In this document: piece after piece, positions 10,893 through 21,429 of the stretch
Layout of the letters: each line of letters starts with the position of its first letter
Numbering within the stretch: the stretch's first letter is position 1
Assembly: GCA_023935145.1 (NCBI GenBank)
Contig: CM043698.1
Span: 85,296,001 to 85,360,000 of the forward strand
Direction of reading: 5' to 3'
Origin: Bretschneidera sinensis
Taxonomy: Eukaryota; Streptophyta; Magnoliopsida; Brassicales; Akaniaceae
Length of the DNA: 64,000 bases
Translations under genes and position numbers: made by a program
Notes under the pieces: generated by a model
Told to the model about the DNA's origin: nothing
Database searches by the model: none
Seen by the model: only the letters and a program-made list of their open reading frames with translations

Positions 10893-11952
10893 TACCTGAA
10901 GCCCCGGGAAGCTGACTACACTCTTAGAGAAGTTCATGAAGAGATCTATAAAAATCACCTTGGTGGACGAGCTCTAACACAAAATCTGAGGCAATGGTAC
11001 TATTGGCCAATACTTTAAAACAAAGCCATAGACTTTGTCAAAAAATGCATCAAGTGCCAAAAGTTCGCCCCAATCCCTAACGGTCATCACTAATCCAACA
11101 CCTTTCGCAATGTAGGGCTTCGATATACTAGGTCTTTTTTCCCAAAGCACTAGGTCAACTACAATTCTTTAACTTGGTGATAGACTACTTCACCAAATGG
11201 GCCGAGGCTAAACCTCTCTCCATTATCACATATGAAAAATCAAAAGATTTCTTGTAGAAGTCCATAGTTTGTTAGTCTAGAGTACCAAGGGTGCTGGTAA
11301 CCCACAATGGAAAGTAATTTGAAAGTACTCGTTTCAAGAAACTCTACAAACACTTAGAGATCGACCATCAACTTTCCTCATTGGGTACCCACAAGACGAG
11401 GTGACAGACATAACAGTACTGAAAAACTTTGAAGAAAATACTTAAAGATGCACATGGGTTGTGGGTCAAAGAACTTTCACATGCACTTTGGGCCTACAGA
11501 ACCATACTTCGATCCTATATAGGCAAAACTCCTTTCTTCTTAGCTTTTGTATCCGAGGTTGTGGTCCCCGTTAAGGTGAGAGAACCTTTCCTTCGAGTGC
11601 AACTCTTTGGTTTTAATAAGAACGGAGAACGACTGAGGATGAATCTAGACCTAATAGAAGGAGTCCAAGAAGAAGCACTGCTAAAACTCGCAACATATCA
11701 ACAATGGACCACCAAGTACTATAACTCTATAGTCAAGAAAAAAAACATGTAAGCTTGAAGACTTGTGCTCCGCAAGAAATACGTCTTTGATCCTTGCAAC
11801 ACTGGAAGCTTTCACCCATCTATGAAGGACCATATCGCATCAGGAAGGTGATAAAGCAAGAAACCTTTAAGCTTGAGATAATAGATGGAACTCTAAAAAT
11901 CTATGAAAAATTTACCAATATTGCATTTCCTTTCCTTTCAAAGAAAGCTTAA
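10893..11952 (+). pseudogene. Tat-lineage gypsy integrase remnant (element 1)
   Basis: In broken frames the + strand encodes an integrase: a zinc-finger region (EADYTLREVHEEIYKNHLGG, then KKCIKCQKFA), the core (VIDYFTKWAEAKP, VLVTHNGK, where DNG has become HNG), then HALWAYRTILRS and KTPFFLAF, and the polymerase C-terminus (YEGPYRIRKVIKQETFKLE). The frame is broken by several stops and shifts; the longest open part is 11429-11752 (107 residues). Integrase inserts element DNA into chromosomes. Loss of the second catalytic Asp and the frame breaks make it inactive. Confidence 0.85.
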
Positions 11953-14027
11953 GAAGAGCTATGCAATGTAAATACTTCAAGAAACGAATCAAAGATGGTC
12001 GTTTCAACTATAAGTCTATTTTCTTCTCTCATATCGCACACACTGAGTGGCAAAACCAAAACACCACAAAATTGTCCTGGTCTGAAGTAAGTACTTCTTG
12101 AAAGACCAAACTCGAAACTCTGAGGAGAAGTCTCGACTCAATCAAGCTCAAGTAGAACCCACCATCCAACACAAAGGAAAAATCCTAAGTAAAATGGCTC
12201 GAGATACGATCGATTTCCACCGTCTTTTCCTCTTGAATGGCCTTAGATAACTCAATTTAGAAGGCGGGGTCCGCCTTTAGAGCCTGCTAGGTGGACTTGA
12301 GCTTGTTCACCTTCTCTTTCTCGACTGTTAGCTTCTTCTTGAATTTTTTGACTTCATCATGATGGTTAGTGATGGCCTTGTTTATCTGGAGGATCTACTA
12401 TCATGAAAAAGTAGCTAACATACCAGTCTGCAAGGTAAGGCATTAGATCAGTCACGAAAATAATGAAACCAAAAATAACTTCACTTAGTGAAGGAGACCA
12501 TACCTTCTGGGTAGATGGAGCTAAGGTAGACAATAGCATCTCGGGGAGTTAATCACATATCTTTGCCTCATTAGTTGGAAGAATGGCCCCCATTAGTAGC
12601 TGAGTCGCCACATACTTGTTAGCATGGTTGAGTCAGTGACCCCACTCCCTAGTGACCTCGAAAGATATCGGGACCTAAGGCCTCCCCTACAGACGGAGTA
12701 CGACGAGGAACGAGAGGGGGAGTTAATTGAGTTCTGGAAGCCATTACCCTGAGAACCACGGTCTAATCTCAAGGGATTTCTTAAGTTCCACTCCTCTTTG
12801 CTATCGATAGGACGAGGGTTAGTCTCTTCCATTGGCACCGTTTAAGGGAGAAAGCTTACTCTCTTCAACAGCTAATTCCTTGAAAACATTGTCTCTATCA
12901 AAAGAAATAAAGCATGATCAAGAAACACTTAGGCAAATATCAGTGTAGAAACAAGAAACTGAAGAATGCAAGACACTAGCAATGGTGACTAACTACCATC
13001 GTCAACTAAACTAAAGTTGGTATCTCCTCAGCAAACTTTCATTAGTCAAAACTTTGGTCAACAACTTCTGTTCGGCGTTCAGTATAGCGTCGACGACTCT
13101 TCTCTCATTGTCGTTAAGCTTGGAAAGCTTTCTTTGTGACTCATACTCCTTAAAGTCCTATTCCTTAATGGTCATAAAATGGCATTGGACCTTAAACAAA
13201 AAGGAACTTGTTCTTCTAATTCTTGATGGATTGGAAAAGATCAAAGATGACTTTGCGATCTTTCCTAAAATGAAAATTGAACCATCCAAACTCATTATGC
13301 CTCTTCAACATATAAAAAATCTTGAAGATATTACTTTTGCTGAAATTATCTCTGCGAGTATACCCGGTGTGCATCCAAAGCAATAATAGGAAGCTGACCA
13401 CACACCTCACCGCATTGGGCCTCAGTTGAGTGAGGCTAATGTCGAAATGGTTCACCAAATTTATGATGTCCCTATCCAAAGATGTTGATTAAGGCAACCT
13501 AAGAGGGGTGAATTTTGTTTAAATTTTTTTAATTAATAAAAAATTAAACACAAATTAATCAATTAAGTTAAATTAAAGCAAGTAAACAATGGGCAACAAA
13601 CATAAACTTGCTGAAAGTAAAAGAGTTAAGGAGAAGAGCTTGAAAACCTTATTTATAGTTGTTCGACCAATCCTTGTGCTTAGTCCACTCCTAAAGAGAT
13701 ATTTTTGGGAGTTCACTTTACTATTCCAAGCAAAGAACACACCAAGCAACTTCCAAGGTGTTTTCCAAACCTTTACGAGAAATTTTCTTACACTAGAAAA
13801 TCTCTACCAAAGTGTTTAAACCCAAAACACTCAATGAGTTCTCACAAAATCACCCAATAGTTTTACCAACTCTTTTTTACAATCAAAAGATGATAAAAGT
13901 TGTGATTTACAACATTGCTTTTACTCAAGTATACAACACAAAACATGTATTGCAAATATAGGGCCCAAAACTTAATGAATGCTCTTTAATACTTATGATT
14001 CTTGCATTCAATTTAGTAGGAGACTTG

Positions 14028-14036
14028 AATTTATAG
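14028..14036 (-). promoter_or_regulatory. TATA box of the solo LTR
   Basis: The minus strand reads CTATAAATT inside the LTR, about 450-600 bp from its 5' end, where the U3 promoter would lie. Confidence 0.5.
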
Positions 14037-14142
14037 CTTACGAGAGCTTTAAAGATGTTAGAAACAAAACTACCCGTTTCTACACATTTAATACAAAGTC
14101 CCCATTGTCAGCTCTTTTAAAAAATCTCACCATTAAGCCTAA

Positions 14143-14280
14143 GAGTTAACTCTCTACCCCTGGGAGTTGACTCTCGAGCTCTAGGAGTCGACTTTAAGAC
14201 CAAGGAGTTGACTCTCAAAGGCTTCTGAAAGTCTCTATCTCAAAGAGTGCCATGGGAGGTGACTTTCAAGAGTCGACTTT
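14143..14280 (-). repeat. Array of GAGTYGACTC-type palindromic motifs in U3
   Basis: Six near-copies: GAGTTAACTC at 14143, GAGTTGACTC at 14164, GAGTCGACTT at 14185, GAGTTGACTC at 14205, GAGGTGACTT at 14256 and GAGTCGACTT at 14270. The first four are spaced 20-21 bp. They lie 107-250 bp upstream of the TATA box in the LTR's own orientation, so they may be binding sites. Confidence 0.65.
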
Positions 14281-15210
14281 CAGCACTCAAACTTCAATTT
14301 CTTGCTTTAAAAACACTCAAAACTTGATTTTAAAACAATAGAAGTACGTCAAATGTTTTTCTATATTAAAACAACTTTAGTTGAAGTCCAGTGAAAGCAT
14401 GATATGCATTGAGCCCTAAGAATTGAATATTTACATTCAATAAGACACCTAGAAACTCTAACTTCTTCAAAACTACTCCTTGATCCTTCGAATTACAATG
14501 GTGAAGGACTTGATCTTGTGTCAAAAGACTCATTGATTTGTTTGAGATTGATTTCCAAGCTTTATTATCCTTAACAAATCTTAACAAACTCATTAGTGCA
14601 TGATTAGGAGTTTTGTTATCATATCAAAATCAAACAATAGTCAACAAAAGGGAACCTAAGTCGACCCTTCAGGAAGTCAAGATTACAAATGAGTTCATAC
14701 AACAGCCCAAGCCCGACCATCATGTAGGCTTTCTCATTGTCTCTTGGGAACTAAAGTGAAAACACTTCGGGAAAACAATACCTTACTCGGAAGTCTTCCA
14801 ACTCTCTCTAAGTTATTATGCCCACTTTCTTTTGCCTGATATTGCACTCTGTCATAATCCAACCCCATCTCGGCCTGGACTTCCTCTATCGTTAGACCAT
14901 TTTTATTGGCATGACTGATCACTACAGGGGAATGGGCCCCGTCGAGCTGACTAGAGGAAAGACTTCGGACCCCAAACTACCCACATCTTCCCTAGATCCC
15001 TCTTCCTCTCCTAAGTTTACTAGTCTATCACTACTTGAATGAAAATAAGACATAACAGAAAAGCATAACTACAAGATCAATAGTTTACTAAGAAATTTTT
15101 AGATGAGGTGGATATCCAAAGTGAGAAGCTAACTCAAGTGTGCCGAAGTGAGGAATGAGCTCTCTAAGTTTGCAAATGAAAAAATGTGAGTAAAATGAAA
15201 ACTCACACCT

Positions 15211-15220
15211 GTTATTATAG
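15211..15220 (-). promoter_or_regulatory. TATA-like box upstream of the antisense ORF
   Basis: The minus strand reads CTATAATAAC about 160 bp upstream of the antisense start codon at 15053. TTCATTTGCA follows at 15171-15180, a word also found downstream of the antisense TATA box in Tat element 2. Confidence 0.4.
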
Positions 15221-15398
15221 ATTCTAGAAAGTTAAAACCACTAACTCCCCCAACTGTCAAGAAGACATGTCATCACGGGAAGTCAGAAAGACGCCTTGAG
15301 AACCTAACATTCCCATCAAATAAGATCTTCTCATCGAGCCTATTGAAGCCCTAAATACATCGTGGGTAAACCAACCATAGTCACCCATTAGGGTCCAC

Positions 15399-15535
15399 TG
15401 AAGACCCAAAGACAGATGTGGCTAGAGCGATCAGATTCACTCACTAAGGTCCACTAAATCCGCAACGACCAATGTGAGGGGACTGACCAGAGTAACCCAC
15501 TAGGACCCATTGAAGCCCTAAAGATTGACATGAAA
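15399..15535 (+). repeat. 56-bp tandem repeat, about 2.5 copies
   Basis: Units begin near 15380, 15436 and 15492 with CACYCAYTARGGTCCACT-like sequence followed by GAAGCCC or similar. The array precedes the 33-bp array and shares its purine-rich style. Confidence 0.6.
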
Positions 15536-15544
15536 GGATGGAAC

Positions 15545-16024
15545 AGAGGCATAAGTGCTAACGCGGTTGAGCCAAACAGAAGCACTAAGGCCGACGCTGG
15601 TGCACTGACCAGAAGCATCAAGATCGATGTGAGTGCAGCAACCATAAGCACTAAGGTCGATACAGGTGCGTTGACAAGGAGCATCAAGGCCCATGCAAGT
15701 GAGCCTACTAGAAGCACTAAGGCTAACGTAAATGCGCCGAATAGAAGTTTCAAGCTCAACCAGAAGCACTATATCGACGCGGGTGAACTAACCAGAAGCT
15801 CTAAAGTCGACGCAGGTGCTCCAACCAAAAGCCTCAAGGCTAATGCAAATGTGCTGACCAAATGCATTAAGGCCAACATGAGTGCACCAACCAGAAGCAC
15901 TAAGGTCGACCTAGGTGCAACGACGAGAAACATCAAGGTCGATGCAAGTATGACGACCATATACCTCATGATCGACACAAGTGCACCGACTAGAAGCACT
16001 AAGGTTGATGCGAATACGCACACT
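15545..16024 (+). repeat. 33-bp minisatellite, about 14 units, open in frame
   Basis: Units such as AGAAGCACTAAGGCCGACG plus 14 more bases repeat every 33 bp, with a single 51-bp unit at 15743-15793. Since 33 is a multiple of three, the + strand is open from an ATG at 15530 to a stop at 16025 (165 residues), giving 11-residue repeats of the form RSTKADAGALT. The minus strand is also largely open. The open frame is most likely a by-product of the repeat inside a retroelement LTR; no protein function is claimed. Confidence 0.85.
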
Positions 16025-16084
16025 TGAAGTGTTATCCATTATAGAACTATTCTCTCAAGGCAAACCTCACGCTTGTGGGAGTGC

Positions 16085-16102
16085 GGGGGGGGGGGGGGGG
16101 GG
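16085..16102 (+). repeat. G18 homopolymer
   Basis: Eighteen G residues directly after GTGC. The length equals that of the C18 tract at 7895. It could form a quadruplex, or be a capped or misread homopolymer. Confidence 0.9.
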
Positions 16103-16310
16103 CTATGATGTGGGTAAAAATACAACATCCAATAAGATTCAGACACATGGCATACCTCGAAGTTATATTTGTAATTTCACATCATAAACTTGATCCTCGA
16201 GAGACCAAGTACACTTGGCATGTAGAGACACCATCCCACTCAAAGGGCAAAATGGTATTTTCACAAAGTGGATCCACCACCTTTTCCTATTAGGTTAAGA
16301 TTCATAACCC

Positions 16311-16318
16311 TATAAAAG
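16311..16318 (+). promoter_or_regulatory. TATA box of Tat element 1 LTR
   Basis: TATAAAAG follows AACCC and is followed by a CT-rich stretch (16360-16400), the layout of an LTR promoter and leader. Confidence 0.55.
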
Positions 16319-16979
16319 GGGCACATTAGTTTAGGTATCATATTCTTTTACACCTATCCCTAAACATTCCTTTCTCTCTCTCCCTCTGCTCTCACTTCAT
16401 CCCTTCACATCATCCATAGTCATTTGCTAACTTGATCATCAGAGGGCCCTCCCACAAAACAAAACCTCTAAGCGGCTTCCTTTTTTAGGTGTTCTTGTGC
16501 CCTGCTTGAGTGGATCTTACCTTAGCAAGACAACTGGATTGGACTTGACAAAATCATCCATTGACTTTTTTCGGCAACAACAGGTCCCAACCTTGTCGAA
16601 ATTCTCATCGTTTTTTTCACAGTTAGAGGTCCGATATCATTCAACACTTTCAAATTTATTTCACATCATATCCCATGATTCTTTTAGATATTTTTTAAAT
16701 ATCATTGGTATCATGAGATAAAAAAATATCATGGGATGTTTCTTTCCATCGATATTTCTGTTGAACTTTTCATATTTTTGAACATTTATATTTGTAACAT
16801 TATATAATTAAAATATAAAATTTTAAATATAATATAAGCATTGGTTTTTGTAAACTAGTGAATTCAAAGAAGAAGACCATTTCAGAAAGATGATGCCAGT
16901 TGCATCCTTTTTAATTAATTTATAAACCTCTATAGAGAACTCATGAAGATTCAAAAACATTTTATCGTCATTATGTTAT

Positions 16980-17580
16980 GAATACAGAGAGTGATTCAGA
17001 AACATTCAAGCAAGAGCAAGTGATTAGGGATGCTCAGATGCAAATACCAGCAGAAGAATAGACTGGCACTACTGCAACTGTACTACCAGAGGCTACGGAG
17101 CAAGCAAAAGAGAGGAGGATCAGCAAAGTGCACTACATCTTGCGAAGAGCTCAAAGAAGCAGTTAGGAACTAGTTGGAAAGGACTTAATTTCTGTTAAGA
17201 GTTGGTTACTGATAACTAACTAGTGTAGCAGCAAGAGACTATAAATAGATTTATAATTGTAAGGAGATAATCATTAATGAATAATCAAGAAACCTTTTGT
17301 TTTACAATTTTTTTCTTCTATTTTTCTTAAGGATTTGGTCACTAATTATTAATTAGTATCAATTATCATCATCTTCTTCAAAAAATTCAACCTTCAAATC
17401 TATTTCTGCTGCTAAATCCGTTGTTATCCATTGTCTTCGTATCCAATCTGTTGGTCTTGTTTCGAATCCGTTGGCTCTGTTTTAATTCTTCTCCAATCCA
17501 CTATATCATTTCCATCAAAATTCAAGTTCTTATCAAGTTATTACAAAAGGAAACGAAATTTATACATATTATAACAGTAC
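16980..17580 (+). mobile_element. Possible LTR remnant
   Basis: A short degenerate coding-like stretch (16985-17165) is followed by GTTAAGAGTTGGTTACTG, a TATA-like CTATAAATAG at 17241-17250 and a T-rich leader up to about 17340. This looks like the end of a retroelement and its LTR, but borders, target duplication and lineage are not visible. Confidence 0.35.
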
Positions 17581-18258
17581 GTAAATTTTGAATGTATAAA
17601 ACTAAACAAAATTATTTATAGTTATAAATGCAAACTATTTTATAAATGTTCAATATGTTTATTGTATTTAATAATTTAGTTTTTATTTTTTTATTTTTTT
17701 ATTTTATTATAATTTTATTATTTTTTATTTTAAATTTAAATTAATTTTATAGTATAATTAATATATGTCGATTTTTATATTATAATTATCTATATTTGCA
17801 TTTTGTTTATATTTATATGAGTATACATTATATTATTTTTTTTTGTTCAAAAGGCATATTAGTCAATGATGTCTTTATTTCCCAAACAGTGTAATTAAAT
17901 TCAAATCTCAGTTGTTCTTTAACCTTGATCACATCTTAGCTTTAATTACATTCTAACATCAGTTTCATTCCAACAACCAAATGTAGCATAGTGCTTTTTA
18001 GCAATGGTAGTAGATTATGAAACTGAAATAGTGAGTGGTATCAACCCATTATAAATTAGGATTTTAATTAAGAAGTTGGTGCTAGGGGAAACAAATCACA
18101 TCGTTTTTCATGCCCAACATTCCTAACATCAAAGACAAGGCCTTATTTGCGGACTTTTTTTCCAAAAAAAAGAGAAAAATCCTCCTTAGTCCTTATTATA
18201 TAAAAGGAAAAAAGATTTTAGTGACTGCTTTTGAGTCCATTTGTTATTGAAAATAAGT
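17581..18258. other. AT-rich DNA without genes
   Basis: Very AT-rich with long T and A runs. Nothing recognisable. Confidence 0.5.
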
Positions 18259-18701
18259 ATATATGAAGAAGTTTTTGACTTTTTGGATTTATCAGTCTGT
18301 AAATTTTTTGGGTACTATTTGATAATAATTAATTTAACATAAAATGTATCATTTGACAATAATTTGATAAAAAATATATCATTTGACAATAACAATATAT
18401 CATTTAATAGTGCAGTAATTAAATTACTATTAAATAATATCACAATTACTGTCAAATAATACATTTTACCAAAATAATAATTTCACTGATTATCGTTAAA
18501 TAATATCTTAATTATTTTTAGATGATACAAATTACTAGTAAATTGTATCCCAAATTACTATCAACTTGTATAAAAAAATTATTTACTGTCATTTATACCT
18601 AATAGCATTTAGATTTATCCATCTAGTGTTAATTTTTTTGCCAACTAGTGTACAAAAAAAAAAATCTCTCTGCATATATAGCAAAAACTTCTACTTATAT
18701 A
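18259..18701. mobile_element. MITE-like inverted-repeat element
   Basis: The left end TATATATGAAGAAGTTTTTG and the complement of the right end, TATATAAGTAGAAGTTTTTG, form imperfect terminal inverted repeats of about 20 bp around 440 bp of AT-rich DNA with repeated ATCATTTGACAATA words. No clean target duplication was found, so the superfamily is open. Confidence 0.5.
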
Positions 18702-18732
18702 ACATTTCCCTTTGTTATAAGTGTGTATGTTA

Positions 18733-19230
18733 GGGGTGGCAAAATAACCTAAACCTTTTTATTCACCCATACCCATTCGGGTTTAAATGGGTAGTTAATG
18801 AATAATATTTAAAAAACACAATTATAAATGGGTATTTATATGGGTTGGATAATGGATATGGTTAAAACTCAACCCATCAATTTAAACACGTCAAACTGAA
18901 ACAATGCATTTACATTTTAATATTTTAAATAGAGGTGATAAAATATGCTCAATTTGAGAATTTGACCCAAACTGTCCGTACTAAAAAATTCATTGAAATA
19001 TAATTGACTCAAGATCCAAAGAATCTGTTACCCGAAACTTAAACGACCCATGACCCAATCAATAGTGACTCGAATGATTCATGATTCAAACGAATCGTAA
19101 CACAAATGAATCAAAACTTGAGCAACCCAAAACTCGAGGAACTTGAGATTCGAGCAACCCAGTACCCAAAATTCAAGTGACCCAAGATCTAAAAGACCCA
19201 AGACATGAGAGAGAGAGTTGGCAAGTATTT
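18733..19230. mobile_element. Truncated hAT-like element end
   Basis: Starts TAGGGGTGGCAAAATAACC, close to the terminus TAGAGGTGGCAAA of the element at 34122. Like the two hAT-like elements it is full of short ACCC/GGGT and CAAACGAATC words. A matching right terminus is missing. Confidence 0.4.
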
Positions 19231-19657
19231 AGTAAGTGTATATGGTAAGCAAAAAAGGGTAGGGTGGCGTTATTTTAAAGGCAAAATTATAGAAACACCT
19301 CTACAATTTGGTATAAAGCACAATTCCACCATTCTGTATTAAAAGTATATTAATACACATTTAAACTATAATTATGGTTAGTTTAAATTAGGGGTGAGCA
19401 TGAGTCGATTTGGGTCGGGTTATCCTAAAATTTCAACATAATCCATTCATACCGGGTTGAAAAAATCTCAACCCAACTCAAACCATGAACTCATCCAACC
19501 TCTACCCAACCCAACCCATTCTAATTGGTTTGGGTCGGTTTAGGTCACCGGGTTGATATATTTTTTAAAAAAATAATTAAACCATACATATTACATAACA
19601 AAAAAAAATATTCTATTAAATCCAAAACTAAATCCATTAATATTAAAAGTAAAATAT

Positions 19658-20041
19658 GTGTGTTTGACAGCACAAATAATATTTGATAACATGGAAAAGA
19701 GAAAAATTGTCTCATGGACTACAATGGTTGTAGGCTATACTAAATTTGGTTTTTTGGATACTGCTAAGAATTTTTTCGATGATATGCAAGAGAAGGATGT
19801 TGTGCCATGGAATGCCATAATTAGAGGTTATATTGAAGCCAAATTTGGTAAGGATGCTTTGGTATTGTTTCATAAAATGCAAGCGAGTAATATAGAGCCT
19901 AATAAAGTGACAATGGTCAATTACTTATCTGCATGCTCACAACCTGTAGCCCTTGATGTTAGAATATTGATTCATTGTTATATTGAAAAACACAATCTTC
20001 ATTTGAATGTTGTGCTCGAAACTATTTTAGTTGATATGAAT
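19658..20041 (+). pseudogene. PPR protein fragment inside a hAT element
   Basis: The open frame encodes about 128 residues of a PLS-class pentatricopeptide-repeat protein: AQIIFDNMEKRKIVSWTTMV, VVGYTKFGFLDTAKNFFDDM, EKDVVPWNAIIRGYIE, ALVLFHKMQASNIEPNKVT, LSACSQPVALDV and IHCYIEKHNLHLNV. About three and a half repeats are visible. PPR proteins bind organelle RNA and act in editing or processing. It recalls the SLO1 (At2g22410) type from memory, not by alignment. Homology stops at about 20041 and no start, upstream repeats or C-terminal E/DYW part is present, so it is a captured gene piece. The frame is open, suggesting recent capture or tolerance. Confidence 0.85.
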
Positions 20042-20054
20042 TTAACTTACTTTA

Positions 20055-20362
20055 AAAGACTGTTCAATTATGAAGGAAATCTGGATTTCTGGACAGTTGC
20101 TAATAATATATTTTAGTAACTCAGCATTTGTTGGTCGTGCTAGTGCTTTCTCACTAATCAATCTAATTTTTGAACTATACTTTAATGCACTTGGAAGTGA
20201 CATAAGGGCTTTTAGAAGGTCACAAAGAGGCAAATTGAATGGTTCGATAATGTTTGCATGAAAGGCTTCCAATAAGTTGGTATTATTAAGCTTTATCATA
20301 TATTCAGCATTCCTTCCATCAACATTATGGTATATCTTTTTGGAATATAAGTTTATCTGCAT
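20055..20362 (-). pseudogene. Unidentified coding-like fragment in the hAT element
   Basis: An open minus-strand frame of about 100 residues starts MQINLYSKKIYHNVDGRNAE and includes MIKLNNTNLLEAFHANI, LCDLLKALMSLPSALKYSSK and TNAELLKYIISNCPEIQ. Its balanced, leucine-rich composition looks like real protein, unlike random AT-rich DNA. It begins where the PPR homology ends and lies on the other strand. I do not recognise the family. It may be a second captured gene fragment or chance. Confidence 0.4.
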
Positions 20363-20942
20363 ACATTGATCCTGATTGGAATTTTGTAGGTTAGTGTTAA
20401 TTTCTATGTTTATTTTATAGTTACAACGGTATAGAAAATCAAAAATTTGTTAGCATAAGTTAATTGTGCATCAATTTATTCTGATTGAAGTTATGTTTAA
20501 GAATAATTATGAAAACTATTTCATAACTCGAAATCAGTATTTGTTTCTAGTATAAATATTTGAAACTAAAATCTAGGTAATTGAAAAATATGAGACTTGT
20601 TTGGACATTGGAGTATTTACTATGTATAATTTTACACACTAGTAGTAATTAGAATGAACATTTTATGATTATATATTTTAAAATTATATTATAATTATTT
20701 ATACACTATTTTATATTCAATAAATATAAATTATATAATTATATATTTGATCGGGTTACTGGTTTGGGTCGGGTTGAAAATTTTGAACCCATGACCCAAC
20801 CCAACCCACCGAGTTCAAAATATTTTCAACTCAACCCAACTCAATCTCTAAAAAGACACAACCCAACCCAATCCAACCCATTATATCGGTTTGGGTCGGC
20901 TTCGCGGGTCAACCGGGTTTCATGCTCACCCTTAGTTTAAAT

Positions 20943-21429
20943 TAGTCAAAACATCTCATAAAAATCACGTGAAGGGAGGTCCGTTGATATTCAATTATTG
21001 ACAAGTGATTATTATAAGATTTTTTCAATGAATCTGGACTAACCATGGTTGGGATTTAAGTGTGCATCAACATACTTTTAGTATAAGAGGGTATAATTAT
21101 AATTTGGACTAAACTATAAAGTTGATTTTGTAATATTTTTTTTTCCTATTTTAAAAGCTAAATAGTGTTTGTTTGCAGTTTGCACGGCAATTTCGTGCTC
21201 TTTGATAGCAATATGCCGCAAAAGCAACTTTCTTTCTATGATAATAAGGCCTGCTAAGTATAAATAGACTACATACTTGGCTGTTTAATTACACATTGAA
21301 CCAAACAAAATTACCTATCAATTCTGATCATATGAACTAAAGAAACAAATAAATTAAGGATTTATTGAATGGATGAATAATTTTTTTACATTATTTCCTT
21401 TTGCTCACATTTATGTGAAGTTATACGTA
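20943..21429. other. AT-rich DNA without genes
   Basis: No coding or repeat feature is recognised between the hAT element and the duplicated segment. Confidence 0.5.

Larger units (their letters stand above)
13483..14646 (-). mobile_element. Solo LTR, copia SIRE-like
   Basis: The ends are TGTTGA...TCAACA, flanked by AAAGA (13478-13482) and AAAGG (14647-14651), a 5-bp duplication with one mismatch. On the minus strand it starts TGTTGACTATTGTTTGATTT and ends CCTCTTAGGTTGCCTTAATC before AACA, the layout of large copia LTRs of the SIRE/Maximus kind. No internal region accompanies it, so it is a solo LTR left by recombination. It splits the antisense ORF of Tat element 1. Its start matches that of the LTR at 58461. 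Confidence 0.75.
12000..15053 (-). pseudogene. Antisense extra ORF of Tat element 1, broken
   Basis: Between integrase and the LTR region, the opposite strand carries remains of a long ORF. It starts near 15053 (MSYFHSSSDRLVNLGEEEG), continues through a conserved middle part (13216-13479: NLVNHFDISLTQLRPNA, FGWFNFHFRKDRK), and ends in a charged part around 12200-12840. It resembles the antisense ORF of the second Tat element in position, acidic N-terminus and the WF/WV...R+K motif. Extra antisense ORFs between pol and the 3' LTR are known from Tat-lineage elements such as Grande and Retand; their function is unknown. It is interrupted by stops and by the solo LTR at 13483-14646. Confidence 0.6.
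15080..16640 (+). mobile_element. LTR-like 3' region of Tat element 1
   Basis: Downstream of the antisense ORF start lies repeat-rich sequence (56-bp and 33-bp arrays, G18), then a TATA box at 16311 and a CT-rich leader, as in the 3' LTR region of large Tat elements. Exact LTR borders cannot be read, as no second copy is in the window. Confidence 0.5.
19381..20942. mobile_element. Non-autonomous hAT element with captured gene pieces
   Basis: The element spans 19389-20934. Its termini are TAGGGGTGAGCATGA and, on the complement of the right end, TAAGGGTGAGCATGA (one mismatch in 15). Perfect 8-bp target duplications GTTTAAAT flank it at 19381-19388 and 20935-20942, diagnostic of the hAT superfamily. 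Both subterminal zones are packed with GGGTYGGGTT and AACCCAACCCA words, the usual clustered transposase-binding type. No transposase is present. The middle holds a PPR gene fragment (+ strand) and a second coding-like fragment (minus strand), making it a Pack-type hAT element. Confidence 0.85.

Noticed and set aside
15545..16024. Possible CRISPR-like regular repeats (33 bp), also the 48-bp array
   Set aside because: Units are directly adjacent without unique spacers and the DNA is plant nuclear; these are minisatellites.
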